Positions 16,419 through 24,688 of a DNA stretch of 64,000 bases are shown piece after piece. Source of the stretch: Actinoplanes lutulentus (GTDB lineage Bacteria > Actinomycetota > Actinomycetes > Mycobacteriales > Micromonosporaceae); contig NZ_QLMJ01000016.1 of the NCBI RefSeq assembly GCF_003259845.1, positions 186,001 to 250,000 on the forward strand, given 5' to 3'. A program made the translations under genes and the position numbers. Under the pieces are notes generated by a model. It was given only the letters and a program-made list of their open reading frames with translations. It made no database searches and was not told the DNA's origin. How positions within the stretch are numbered: the stretch's first letter is position 1; every line of letters starts with the position of its first letter.

Positions 16419-17927
16419 GCTCACGGTTACGAAGGAGTGGGCCGGCAGGTGAACCCGCAGCGTGCCGCCGGAGATCGACACCCCGTCGTGGGGGCGCGGC
16501 GCCACTGCCGACGGCGCCTGCGGCGTGTTGTGGTCCTGCAGCGCTTCCGAGGTGAGGATCAGGGCCTCGACCGCCTCGACCACTCCCCCGCGCAGGTCGA
16601 TCGCCACGTCGGCGGCCTCGGCCGCGTCCAGGTTCGACAGCGAGACGAGCAGCCGGCCGTCCGTGCGGCTGGCCGACATCGACACGGTCGTCAGCGTCGT
16701 GTCGCCGACCGGGCGGGCAGGCAACGCGGTACGGAACCCGACCGGCAGCGACGTAGCGTCCTGATGACCACGGTTCATCGCGAACACGTGGTAGGTCGGG
16801 GTGAGCACCAGGGCGTTCGTGTCCGGATCGGTGAGGATCATGGCCTGCAGCACGTTCACCGTCTGCGCGATGTTGGCCATCACGAGGCGGCCGGCGTGCC
16901 GGTGGAAGACGTCGAAGTGCACACTCGCCACGAGCGCGTCGCGCAGCGTGTTCTGCTGGTACAGGAAGCCGGGGTTGGTGCCGGGCTCGACGTCGAACCA
17001 GGTGCCCCACTCGTCCAGAACCAGGCCGACGCCGCGGTTCGGGTCGTAGCAGTCCATCACCGCCGCGTGGCCGGCGAGGATCTCCTCGATGCGGGCCGCG
17101 GACACCATCGTGGCGTAGTACTCGCCGGTGTCGAAGACCGTGGCCGATCCCTTGTTCTCCCAGTTCGGCCCGGTGATCGTGTAGTGGTGCACGGACACGG
17201 CGTGGTACGTCGTACCGGGGATGTGCCGGCAGCCCAGCGGCCCGAGCTGTTTCATCAGCGTCTCGGTCCAGGCGTAATCGTCGCCGTTGGCTCCCGCGGC
17301 GATCTTGTAGAGCGTGTTGTCGCCGTAGTCGCGGCAGTAGGTGCCGTACCGGCGGGCCTCCTGTGCGTACTGCTCGGCGGTCATGGTGCCGCCGCAGCCC
17401 CAGGCCTCGTTGCCCAGGCCCCAGAACCGCACCCGCCACGGCTCGTCGCGGCCGTTGGCCTTGCGCAGCCGGGCCATCGGCGAGTCACCGTCGCGGGTCA
17501 GGTACTCGACCCACTCGCTCATCTCGCGCACGGTGCCGGATCCGACGTTGCCGCTGATGTACGGCTCGGCGCCGAGCAGTTCGCACAGGGCCATGAACTC
17601 GTGGGTGCCGAAGTGGTTGTTCTCCTCGACACCGCCCCAGTGCGTGTTGACCATCGCCGGGCGCGACGGCCGAGGCCCGATGCCGTCCTGCCAGTGGTAC
17701 TCGTCGGCGAAGCAACCACCCGGCCAGCGCAGGTTCGGGATGTCCAGCGCACGCAGGGCGTCGACGACGTCGAGCCGGATGCCGTCCTGGTTCGGGATCT
17801 CGGAGTCCTCGCCGACGTAGAAACCGCCGTAGACGCACCGGCCCAGATGCTCGGCGAAGTGCCCGTAGACGTGCCGGTTGATCCGCGGGCCGCCGAGGTC
17901 CAGGTTGATCACGGCTTCGATGGTCAT
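16407..17927 (-). CDS. abfA: Alpha-L-arabinofuranosidase, GH51
   Basis: 506 residues, standard for intracellular GH51 enzymes. The N terminus INLDLGGPRINRHVYGHFAEHLG, the substrate-site LRWPGGCFADEYHWQDG, the acid/base Glu in FWGLGNEAWGCGG (~172) and the nucleophile Glu in VGLVLDEWGTW (~290) are all present. A beta-sandwich C domain ends the protein. No signal peptide, so it acts on arabino-oligosaccharides already imported. GGGGAAGG lies 6 bases before the ATG. It diverges from the ABC transporter operon, and the 275-bp gap holds shared operator-like sites. Confidence 0.95.
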   Translation of the reverse strand: MTIEAVINLDLGGPRINRHVYGHFAEHLGRCVYGGFYVGEDSEIPNQDGIRLDVVDALRALDIPNLRWPGGCFADEYHWQDGIGPRPSRPAMVNTHWGGVEENNHFGTHEFMALCELLGAEPYISGNVGSGTVREMSEWVEYLTRDGDSPMARLRKANGRDEPWRVRFWGLGNEAWGCGGTMTAEQYAQEARRYGTYCRDYGDNTLYKIAAGANGDDYAWTETLMKQLGPLGCRHIPGTTYHAVSVHHYTITGPNWENKGSATVFDTGEYYATMVSAARIEEILAGHAAVMDCYDPNRGVGLVLDEWGTWFDVEPGTNPGFLYQQNTLRDALVASVHFDVFHRHAGRLVMANIAQTVNVLQAMILTDPDTNALVLTPTYHVFAMNRGHQDATSLPVGFRTALPARPVGDTTLTTVSMSASRTDGRLLVSLSNLDAAEAADVAIDLRGGVVEAVEALILTSEALQDHNTPQAPSAVAPRPHDGVSISGGTLRVHLPAHSFVTVSGTL

Positions 17928-17986
17928 CAGGTGCCTTCCCCGTCGATGAGGCCCTCAGGGTAAGAGCCGGATAGATCCAGGTCCAG

Positions 17987-17997
17987 CGAAACTTCCG
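17987..17997. promoter_or_regulatory. Operator-like CGAAACTTCCG upstream of abfA
   Basis: It differs by one base from the CGAAACTTTCG core found at 14411 and 18172 and lies 60 bases upstream of the abfA start. Confidence 0.4.
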
Positions 17998-18118
17998 AAA
18001 ACCTGCTGCCGATTCCAACAGGCGCGGTGCCGACTGAATGCTTTCAAAAGCGCCGGGTCCCGCCACCTACTGTGCCGCGACTGTTACGGGCGTGTGACTT
18101 CTGATCACGATGAATGTC

Positions 18119-18147
18119 TTGACATCCCGGTAACCACTTCATAGCTT
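18119..18147 (+). promoter_or_regulatory. Promoter of the ABC sugar transporter operon
   Basis: TTGACA (18119-18124), a 17-base spacer and TAGCTT (18142-18147) match the principal actinobacterial sigma-factor consensus. Predicted transcription start is near 18154, about 49 bases before the ATG. Confidence 0.75.
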
Positions 18148-18171
18148 TGCCACCATCTTCCGGAATACTTC

Positions 18172-18182
18172 CGAAACTTTCG
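18172..18182. promoter_or_regulatory. Operator-like CGAAACTTTCG in the transporter leader
   Basis: Perfect inverted repeat around a central C, lying just downstream of the predicted start site where a repressor would block elongation. Identical core to the site upstream of the GH43 gene. Confidence 0.55.
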
Positions 18183-18202
18183 CGACCGAAAGGTGGGGCT
18201 TC

Positions 18203-19492
18203 ATGGCACCTAGAAGGACCCTCGCAGTGGTTGCCGCGGTGGCGTTGAGCGCCATGAGCGTGACCGCCTGCGGAAGCAGTGACGACGACGACACCGACGC
18301 GGGCGGCGCCGTCACCATGCAGTTCTGGCACAACGCCACGACCGGCCCCGGCAAGGCGTTCTGGGAGAAGACCGTCACCGACTTCCAGAACTCGCACGCG
18401 AATATCAAGATCAAGATTCAGCAGGTGCAGAACGAGGACCTGGACGGCAAGCTGCAGACCGCGCTGAACTCCGGCTCCGCGCCCGACATCTTCCTGCAGC
18501 GCGGCGGCGGCAAGATGGCGGCGATGGTCGAGGCGGGCCAGCTCAAGGACATCACCGCCGACATCACCGCCGAGACCAAGGCGGCGGTCGGTGAGGCCGT
18601 GCTCGGGACGGGGCAGGTCGACGGCAAGGCTTATTCCGTACCCGTGTCGATCTTGCCTGGGGGTTTCTGGTATTCGAAGGACGTGTTCCAGAAGGCGGGC
18701 GTCACGACGCCGCCGGCCACGCTGGACGATCTCAACCAGGCGGTCACCAAGCTCAAGGCGAACAGCACGCCGATCGCGCTCGGTGGCAAGGACGCGTGGC
18801 CGGCCGCGCACTGGTACTACTTCTTCGCACTGCGCGCGTGCAGCAAGGCGGCCCTCGACGCGGCCGCCAAGGACAAGAACTTCGGCGACGCCTGCTGGAC
18901 CAAGGCCGGTGAGGACCTCAAGGCCTTCGCCGACACCAAGCCGTTCAACGACGGATTCCTGACCACCTCCGCTCAGCAGGGCGCGGGCAGCTCGGCCGGT
19001 CTGGTGGCCAACTACAAGGCGAGCATGGAGCTGATGGGCGCCTGGGACCCGGGCGTCATCGCCTCCCTCACGAAGGACGCCAAGCCCCTGCCCGACCTGG
19101 GCTTCTTCCCGTTCCCGGCGGTGCCCGGCGGCCAGGGTGACCCGGCGGCGCTGATGGGCGGCGCTGATGGTTACTCCTGCTCGGCGCAGGCGCCCAAACA
19201 GTGCGCGGACTTCCTCAACTACATCCTCACGAAGGACGTGCAGGAGGGCTACTACAAGGCCTTCAACGCGCTGCCGGTCAGCAAGGACGCGCAGGGCGCG
19301 GTCACCGAGGACTACCTCAAGGCGGTCCTCGACGCCTACAACAAGGCGCCGTACGTCTCGCAGTGGCTCGACACGATCTACGGGCAGAACGTGGGCAACG
19401 CGCTGAACGTCGGCGTGGTGAACCTGCTCGCCGGCAAGGGCGACGTCGCCGGGATCATCCAGGCCGTGAACGACGCGGCCAAGAAGGGCTGA
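18203..19492 (+). CDS. ABC transporter extracellular sugar-binding lipoprotein
   Basis: 429 residues of the solute-binding family 1 (CUT1) type. The lipoprotein signal MAPRRTLAVVAAVALSAM leads to the lipobox VTAC (Cys ~24), followed by a Ser/Asp linker. Mature features include VTMQFWHNATTGPGKAFWEK, DIFLQRGGGKMAAMV and the C-lobe ending. It should capture xylo- or arabino-oligosaccharides at the membrane and deliver them to the two permeases encoded downstream (2-bp spacing). GGTGGGG precedes the ATG by 4 bases. The ligand is inferred from the flanking GH43/GH51 genes. Confidence 0.9.
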   Translation: MAPRRTLAVVAAVALSAMSVTACGSSDDDDTDAGGAVTMQFWHNATTGPGKAFWEKTVTDFQNSHANIKIKIQQVQNEDLDGKLQTALNSGSAPDIFLQRGGGKMAAMVEAGQLKDITADITAETKAAVGEAVLGTGQVDGKAYSVPVSILPGGFWYSKDVFQKAGVTTPPATLDDLNQAVTKLKANSTPIALGGKDAWPAAHWYYFFALRACSKAALDAAAKDKNFGDACWTKAGEDLKAFADTKPFNDGFLTTSAQQGAGSSAGLVANYKASMELMGAWDPGVIASLTKDAKPLPDLGFFPFPAVPGGQGDPAALMGGADGYSCSAQAPKQCADFLNYILTKDVQEGYYKAFNALPVSKDAQGAVTEDYLKAVLDAYNKAPYVSQWLDTIYGQNVGNALNVGVVNLLAGKGDVAGIIQAVNDAAKKG

Positions 19493-19494
19493 CG

Positions 19495-20466
19495 GTGACG
19501 GTTACCGAGGTTCGGGCCGGTGGTGGCGTCCAGGCGCCGCCGCCGGTCCGGCCCCGCCGGCGTGGCATCGGCTGGGGCATGCGTCTGGAGATCCTGGCGC
19601 TGTCCGGCCCGGCGATCCTGGTCTTCGCCGGTTTCGTGATCTTCCCGGTGCTGATGGCCGCGTACTACGGCTTCTACCGGTGGAAAGGGTTCGGGCCGCC
19701 GACCGACTTTGTGGGCCTGGACAACTACGTCACGATCCTGCAGGACACCCTGTTCCACGAGGCCCTGTGGCACAACGGGCAGATCGTCGTGCTGTCGATC
19801 GTTCTGCAGGGCCCGATCGCGCTCGGCCTCGCCCTGCTGCTCAACCAGCGGATGCGCGGCCAGTCGCTCATCCGGGTGCTGATCTTCGTTCCGTACGTCA
19901 TCTCCGAGGTGATCGTCGGGACGGCCTGGAGCCTGATGCTGCAGAGCAGCGGCGCGATCAACGACGTGCTGCGCTCGATCGGCCTCGGCGCGCTGGCCCA
20001 GGACTGGCTGTCCGATCCGGCGATCGCCATCTGGACCCTGATGCTCATCCTGACCTGGAAGTACGTCGGGTTCGCGGTGATCCTCTTCCTGGCCGGCATG
20101 CAGAACATCCCGGCCGAGCTGTCCGAGGCCGCCGCTGTCGACGGCGCGTCCTACTGGCAGACCCAGCGGAGTATCACCCTGCCGCTGCTCGGGCCGACCA
20201 TCCGGATCTGGGCCTTCCTGTCGATCATCGGCGCGCTGCAGCTGTTCGACCTGGTCTACATCATCTGGGGTCAGTACGTCGCGTCGACCGCCGGCACCTC
20301 GACCATGGCGACGTACATGGTCACCGAGGGCCGCAACGCCGGCAACTACGGGTACGGCAACGCCGTGGCCGTCGTGCTCTTCCTGATCTCCATGCTCATC
20401 GCGCTGGTCTACCAGCGTTTCGTTCTGCGCCGGGACACCGAGGGCGCGCTCACCGGAGGCCGATAG
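19495..20466 (+). CDS. ABC sugar transporter permease (MalF/UgpA type)
   Basis: 323 residues with six membrane helices after a charged N-terminal tail. The cytoplasmic EAA loop ELSEAAAVDGASYWQTQRSI (~220) is canonical for CUT1 inner-membrane subunits. The start is the GTG at 19495, two bases after the binding-protein stop, with AAGAAGG upstream in that gene's end. It pairs with the next gene to form the channel. No ATPase is encoded here, so a shared MsiK-like ATPase elsewhere is expected. Confidence 0.92.
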   Translation: MTVTEVRAGGGVQAPPPVRPRRRGIGWGMRLEILALSGPAILVFAGFVIFPVLMAAYYGFYRWKGFGPPTDFVGLDNYVTILQDTLFHEALWHNGQIVVLSIVLQGPIALGLALLLNQRMRGQSLIRVLIFVPYVISEVIVGTAWSLMLQSSGAINDVLRSIGLGALAQDWLSDPAIAIWTLMLILTWKYVGFAVILFLAGMQNIPAELSEAAAVDGASYWQTQRSITLPLLGPTIRIWAFLSIIGALQLFDLVYIIWGQYVASTAGTSTMATYMVTEGRNAGNYGYGNAVAVVLFLISMLIALVYQRFVLRRDTEGALTGGR

Positions 20467-20468
20467 AC

Positions 20469-21299
20469 ATGTCCAGGAGAGCCAATGCCTGGGGCAACCC
20501 GGTCGTGTACGTCGGCGCCCTGATGCTGGTCGGCCTGATGCTCGGGCCGGTCATCTACATCATCATCGGCGGGTTCCGGACCAACTCACAGATCACCTCC
20601 GACCCGGCGGCCCTGCCGGACCCGTGGGTGTTCGGCAACTACACCGACGTGCTGACCAGCGACACCTTCTGGCGCCAGGTCGGCAACTCGACGCTCGCGG
20701 CCACCGCCACCACCATCGGCGTCGTCGGCCTGGGCGTGATGGCCAGTTACGTCCTGGCCCGCTATCGGTTCCGCGGCCGGGGAGCGATGTACGCGCTGTT
20801 CGCCGCCGGCCTGATGTTCCCGGCGACGGTGGCGATCACCCCGCTGTACATTCTGGTCAAGAACCTGGGCCTGGTGAACACGCTGCCCGGCGTCATCCTC
20901 CCGCAGATCGCCTTCGGGCTGCCCACCACGATCATCATCCTGGTCCCGTTCCTGCAGGCGATCCCGAAGGAGATCGAGGAGGCCGCCGCGATCGACCGGT
21001 GCAGCCGGCTCGGATTCTTCTGGCGGATGGTGCTGCCACTCTCGGTGCCCGGTCTGATCACCACCGGGATCCTGGCGTTCGTGAACAGCTGGAACAGCTA
21101 TCTGCTGCCGCTGTTCATCCTCAACGACCAGGACGGTTTCACGCTGCCGCTGGGTGTGCAGGCGTTCGCCTCGCAGTACTCGGTCGACACCGCGAAGGTG
21201 CTCGCCTTCACCTCACTGTCGATGATTCCGGCTCTGGTGTTCTTCAGCCTGTTCGAACGCCGCATCGTCGGCGGCCTCACCGGCGCGGTCAAAGGATGA
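20469..21299 (+). CDS. ABC sugar transporter permease (MalG/UgpE type)
   Basis: 276 residues, six helices. The EAA loop KEIEEAAAIDRCSRLGFFWR is present, but the normally invariant Gly (EAAxxDG) is Arg here, which may alter contact with the ATPase. The start lies 2 bases after the stop of the first permease. The last 87 bp overlap, in antisense, the 3' end of the convergent LPG-synthase-like gene, an unusually long convergent overlap. Confidence 0.92.
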   Translation: MSRRANAWGNPVVYVGALMLVGLMLGPVIYIIIGGFRTNSQITSDPAALPDPWVFGNYTDVLTSDTFWRQVGNSTLAATATTIGVVGLGVMASYVLARYRFRGRGAMYALFAAGLMFPATVAITPLYILVKNLGLVNTLPGVILPQIAFGLPTTIIILVPFLQAIPKEIEEAAAIDRCSRLGFFWRMVLPLSVPGLITTGILAFVNSWNSYLLPLFILNDQDGFTLPLGVQAFASQYSVDTAKVLAFTSLSMIPALVFFSLFERRIVGGLTGAVKG

Positions 21300-22259
21300 T
21301 CCGAGCGCCGGCCCGGCCCGGCGGGCGGCCCGCAGGCGCAGGTGGCCGCCCAGGCCCGCCGGCAGCGTCAGCCAGAAGGTGATCAGGCGGTACCCGAGGA
21401 CCACGGCCACCGCCGTCGCGCTCGTGGCACCGGCCGCGACCAGGCCGGCCAGCAGGCTGGCCTCGATCAGGCCGATGCCGCCCGGTGTCAGCGGCACCTG
21501 CCGGACCACCTGCACGGTCAGGTAGACACCGGCCAGTCGCGCCCACCCGACATCGGCGCCGAACGCGGCGGCCACCGCCATGAGGCAGGCCAGGTCGAGC
21601 ACCCACTTCGCGGCGGCGAACCCGGTCACCGCGGCCCACTCCCGGCCGCGGACCGCGCGGGCTGCCCGCAGGGCGTCGAGGAGCTTCGCCGCGGGCGCCC
21701 AGCGGGTGAGCGCCCGCCAGTCGAGCCTCCGTCCGTAACGGTGGCCGAGGAACACCACGCCCGCGCCCGCCACGACCACGGCCGCGGTCCTGATGCCGAT
21801 CGGCTCCCACGAGCGCGCCGACAGGAAGCCGGCGACCAGCGCCCCGGCCCCGTAGAGCAGCACCAGGGTCAGCAGCGAGATGACACCGGACAACACCGTC
21901 ACCACGGTCGCGACCGCCGAGGTGGCGCCGCGGCGCTGGTAGTGGCGGAACGTGTACGCCGCCGACACCGCCGCGCCGGCCGGGGCGACCATGCTGATCG
22001 CGGCACCGCCGTAAGTCAGCGCGATCGCGTCCCGCTGCCCCAGCCGGACACCGAACGCAACCACGAGCGCCCGCTGCTGGTACGCGAAAGCCAGCTGCGA
22101 AGCCACCCCCGCGACCAGGGCGAGCAGCGCCCACCACGGGTTCATCGCCCGCACCGCCGCGGACAGCGAGGACAGGTCGGGGAACTGCCGGCGCATCAGC
22201 TCGACCGCACCGACGCCGAGCCCAACGGCCGCGACCACCTTCCACGCTTTGGCTGACAC
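21213..22259 (-). CDS. YbhN/LPG-synthase transmembrane-domain protein (flippase-like)
   Basis: 348 residues with about eight helices and motifs of the UPF0104/DUF2156-less lysylphosphatidylglycerol synthase membrane family: AFAYQQRALVVAFGVRL, LTYGGAAISMVAPAGAAVSA and VPLTPGGIGLIEASLLAGL. The soluble aminoacyl-transferase domain is absent, so it probably moves lipids or glycolipids rather than making lysyl-PG. The hydrophilic C-terminal ~29 residues are encoded opposite the permease gene and may be an extension without function. GTG start. Single gene. Confidence 0.82.
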   Translation of the reverse strand: MSAKAWKVVAAVGLGVGAVELMRRQFPDLSSLSAAVRAMNPWWALLALVAGVASQLAFAYQQRALVVAFGVRLGQRDAIALTYGGAAISMVAPAGAAVSAAYTFRHYQRRGATSAVATVVTVLSGVISLLTLVLLYGAGALVAGFLSARSWEPIGIRTAAVVVAGAGVVFLGHRYGRRLDWRALTRWAPAAKLLDALRAARAVRGREWAAVTGFAAAKWVLDLACLMAVAAAFGADVGWARLAGVYLTVQVVRQVPLTPGGIGLIEASLLAGLVAAGATSATAVAVVLGYRLITFWLTLPAGLGGHLRLRAARRAGPALGSSFDRAGEAADDAAFEQAEEHQSRNHRQ

Positions 22260-22284
22260 GCCTCGACAATTGCCGATCGTGTCA
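22254..22284. promoter_or_regulatory. Inverted repeat TGACACG-N17-CGTGTCA
   Basis: Seven-base perfect arms bracket the start codon region of the YbhN-like gene and the 39-bp gap to pdhA. It could be an operator for the former or a terminator for the E1-alpha gene. Confidence 0.35.
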
Positions 22285-22298
22285 ACAACGCACGTCGT

Positions 22299-23432
22299 CT
22301 ACCGAAGGCCGTGGCCGGACTGGAAAGCCGCTTCGTACTCGATGAACGCCCGGCGCTGGGAGTCGACCTCGGGCGAACCCTCCGGGTAGACGTGCTCGAA
22401 CATCTCCACCGGCTGCGGATCGGGCATCGCCAGGACCCGTTCCCGCAGGTCGAGCGCCACCTTGCGGGCCTCTTCGTCGACCTCGCCGAAGAACGCGTCG
22501 TCGGCGACCTTCTCCTTGAGCAGGAACGCCTTGACCCGGCTGATCGGGTCCTTGACCTTCCACGACTCGACCTCGCTCGCGATGCGGTACCGCGACGGGT
22601 CGTCGGAGCTGGTGTGCGCGCCCATCCGGTACGTGTACGCCTCGATCAGCGTCGGACCCTGCCCCTGCCGCGCGTGATCGAGGGCTTCCCGGGTCACCGC
22701 GTAGCTCGCCAGCACGTCGTTGCCGTCGACCCGGATGCCCGGGAAGCCGTACCCTCCGGCCCGCTGATAGAGCGGGGCGCGCGCCTGGCGCTCCAAGGGC
22801 AGGGAGATCGCGTACTGGTTGTTCTGGCAGAAGAAGACGATCGGCGCGTTGAAAACCCCGGACCACACGAACGATTCGTTCACCTCACCCTGACTGGTCG
22901 CGCCATCACCGAGGTACGCGATGACGGCCTCACCGTCCGAGCCGCCGGTTCTGCCGTCCATGCTGACGCCCATCGCGTACCCGGTCGCGTGCAGCGTCTG
23001 CGAGCCGATGACCAGGGTGTAGAGGTGGAACTTGTGCTCGTCGGGGTCCCAGCCGCCCTGGTCGACGCCGCGGAACAGGCCGAACGGCATGATCGGGTCG
23101 ATACCCCGGCAATAGAGGACGCCGTGTTCGCGGTACGTCGGGAACGCCATGTCCTGCTCGCGCAGCGCCCGGCCGGAGCCGACCTGGGCGGCTTCCTGTC
23201 CGAGCAGGCTGGCCCACAGGCCCAGCTCGCCCTGGCGTTGCAGGGCGAGCCCTTCCGCGTCGAGCCGGCGCACGGTGACCAGGTCGCGGTACAGGTCCCG
23301 GTACTCCTCGTCGGTGAAGCTGACGCTGTACGTGGTTCCGTCGGCGGTGGTCACGCTGTCGACCCGGGTGCCGTCCGGGGTCAGGAGCTGCACATATCCG
23401 CCGGCCGGAGCGTCGGTGCCATCTAGATCCAC
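22299..23432 (-). CDS. pdhA: 2-oxoacid (pyruvate) dehydrogenase E1 component, alpha subunit
   Basis: 377 residues. Thiamine-diphosphate site YLGDGATSQGEVNESF...FFCQNNQYAIS (GDG-x24-NN), the phosphorylation-loop-like region GAHTSSDDPSRYR, and PTYREHGVLYCRGI are as in PdhA/BkdA1. With an E1-beta partner it decarboxylates pyruvate or branched 2-oxoacids. Neither E1-beta nor E2 follows, so the partner must be elsewhere. It is 9 bp downstream of a flavin monooxygenase gene. The GTG start lacks a Shine-Dalgarno but has TAGCGT ending 6 bases before it (23439-23444), so it may have its own leaderless promoter. Confidence 0.9.
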   Translation of the reverse strand: MDLDGTDAPAGGYVQLLTPDGTRVDSVTTADGTTYSVSFTDEEYRDLYRDLVTVRRLDAEGLALQRQGELGLWASLLGQEAAQVGSGRALREQDMAFPTYREHGVLYCRGIDPIMPFGLFRGVDQGGWDPDEHKFHLYTLVIGSQTLHATGYAMGVSMDGRTGGSDGEAVIAYLGDGATSQGEVNESFVWSGVFNAPIVFFCQNNQYAISLPLERQARAPLYQRAGGYGFPGIRVDGNDVLASYAVTREALDHARQGQGPTLIEAYTYRMGAHTSSDDPSRYRIASEVESWKVKDPISRVKAFLLKEKVADDAFFGEVDEEARKVALDLRERVLAMPDPQPVEMFEHVYPEGSPEVDSQRRAFIEYEAAFQSGHGLR

Positions 23433-23441
23433 AGTCGGACG

Positions 23442-24686
23442 CTAGCCCGTTTGGGAGGCCGCCGCAGGCGCATCAACGCCCAGCTCTGCGGCCAGGTGGC
23501 CGACGACCGCGCGGGCGTCGTCCTCGATGCCGCTGATGAACGTCGACCGGCGCCGGCGCAGCACCGGCAGGCCGAGCGCGTAGAGGCCGGGGCTGTCGAC
23601 GACGCCGCCCTCGTGGCGCAGCCGGCCCTTCTCGTCGACGACCGGGACGTCGAGCCAGCTGTAGTCGGGTCGGAACCCGGTGGCCCAGATGATCGTGCTG
23701 ATCTCGCCGCTGCCCAGGTCGAGTTTCCAGCGGGCATTGGCGGGCACCCGGGTCGGTTCGATGTCGGTCTTTTCCGCAACACCGCCCCACTGATCGAATC
23801 CGGCCAGCAGGCGCTTCATCTTCAGGTCGGCCAGGGAGCAGACGTTGCGCAGACCGCCGGAGAACAGGGCAATGCCGTCGCGGACCGTCGCCAGCCGGCC
23901 GACCAGCTCGACGCCGAGGCCGGTGAGCGTGTTGAGGTCGAGGGTGTCCCGCGACGGGGTGCCGACCAGCTGCGGCGACGGGAGCCGGCGGGCCCGGTCC
24001 AGGTCGTCGACCTCCTGGTAACTCTGGTCCCACACGCCGGAGGCGTCCATCCACCAGAGCACGTCCTTGCCGTGGTGCAGGCGGGGCATCCGGACGTGCT
24101 CGCCGACCGCGAGGGTGACCTGGCGGCCGGAGCGCTGGAGTTCGGCGGCGATCTGCACGCCGGTGGCCGAGGCGCCGACGACAAGCACGCGTTTGTCGCC
24201 CTCGACCGAGGCAGGGCCTCGATAGTCGAACGGGGTCAACTGACGTACTTCAGGTGGGATAAATCCGGATAAAGCAGGAACCACCGGTACGTTACAAGCG
24301 CCACTCGCCAGCACCACCGAGCGGCAGCTGACATCGCCACCACCGGCGGAGACGAGATAGCCATCATCGGATCGGCGCACCGACGTGACAGCGGAATGGC
24401 CACGGACCGGCGCCCCACTGACGGCGGCGAAGTCCGCGATGAACCCCGCCACCTCGCCGCTCGTCATGTAACCGTCCGGATCAGGGCCCGCATAGGCGAA
24501 CCCCGGCAACCGGCTCAGCCAGTTCGGCGTGAGCAGCCGCAGCGAGTCCCAGCGCTCCCGCCGCCACGAGTTCGCCACCTCGCCGCGTTCCAGAACGACG
24601 TGGTCGATCGACCGGGCGGTGAGGAAGTGGCTGGCGGCCAGGCCGGCGTGCCCGGCGCCGACCACCACCGTGGTGAACCGCTCCAC
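23442..24686 (-). CDS. Flavin-containing monooxygenase-like NAD(P)/FAD oxidoreductase
   Basis: 414 residues. FAD-binding VVVGAGHAGLAASHFLTARS at the N terminus, then RWDSLRLLTPNWLSRLPGF (as in FMO/CzcO-type proteins), the second Rossmann motif VLVVGASATGVQIAAEL (~165) and IIWATGFRPDYSW (~330). It probably hydroxylates or oxidises a small molecule, or acts in metal or sulfur stress as CzcO-like proteins are proposed to. The GTG start at 24686 lies 2 bases after the osmC stop, so the two are co-transcribed. Function beyond the family is not indicated. Confidence 0.85.
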   Translation of the reverse strand: MERFTTVVVGAGHAGLAASHFLTARSIDHVVLERGEVANSWRRERWDSLRLLTPNWLSRLPGFAYAGPDPDGYMTSGEVAGFIADFAAVSGAPVRGHSAVTSVRRSDDGYLVSAGGGDVSCRSVVLASGACNVPVVPALSGFIPPEVRQLTPFDYRGPASVEGDKRVLVVGASATGVQIAAELQRSGRQVTLAVGEHVRMPRLHHGKDVLWWMDASGVWDQSYQEVDDLDRARRLPSPQLVGTPSRDTLDLNTLTGLGVELVGRLATVRDGIALFSGGLRNVCSLADLKMKRLLAGFDQWGGVAEKTDIEPTRVPANARWKLDLGSGEISTIIWATGFRPDYSWLDVPVVDEKGRLRHEGGVVDSPGLYALGLPVLRRRRSTFISGIEDDARAVVGHLAAELGVDAPAAASQTG

Positions 24687-24688
24687 GC

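Noticed and set aside
16338..17963. A 541-residue plus-strand frame
   Set aside because: It lies entirely opposite abfA, whose catalytic motifs are unmistakable.
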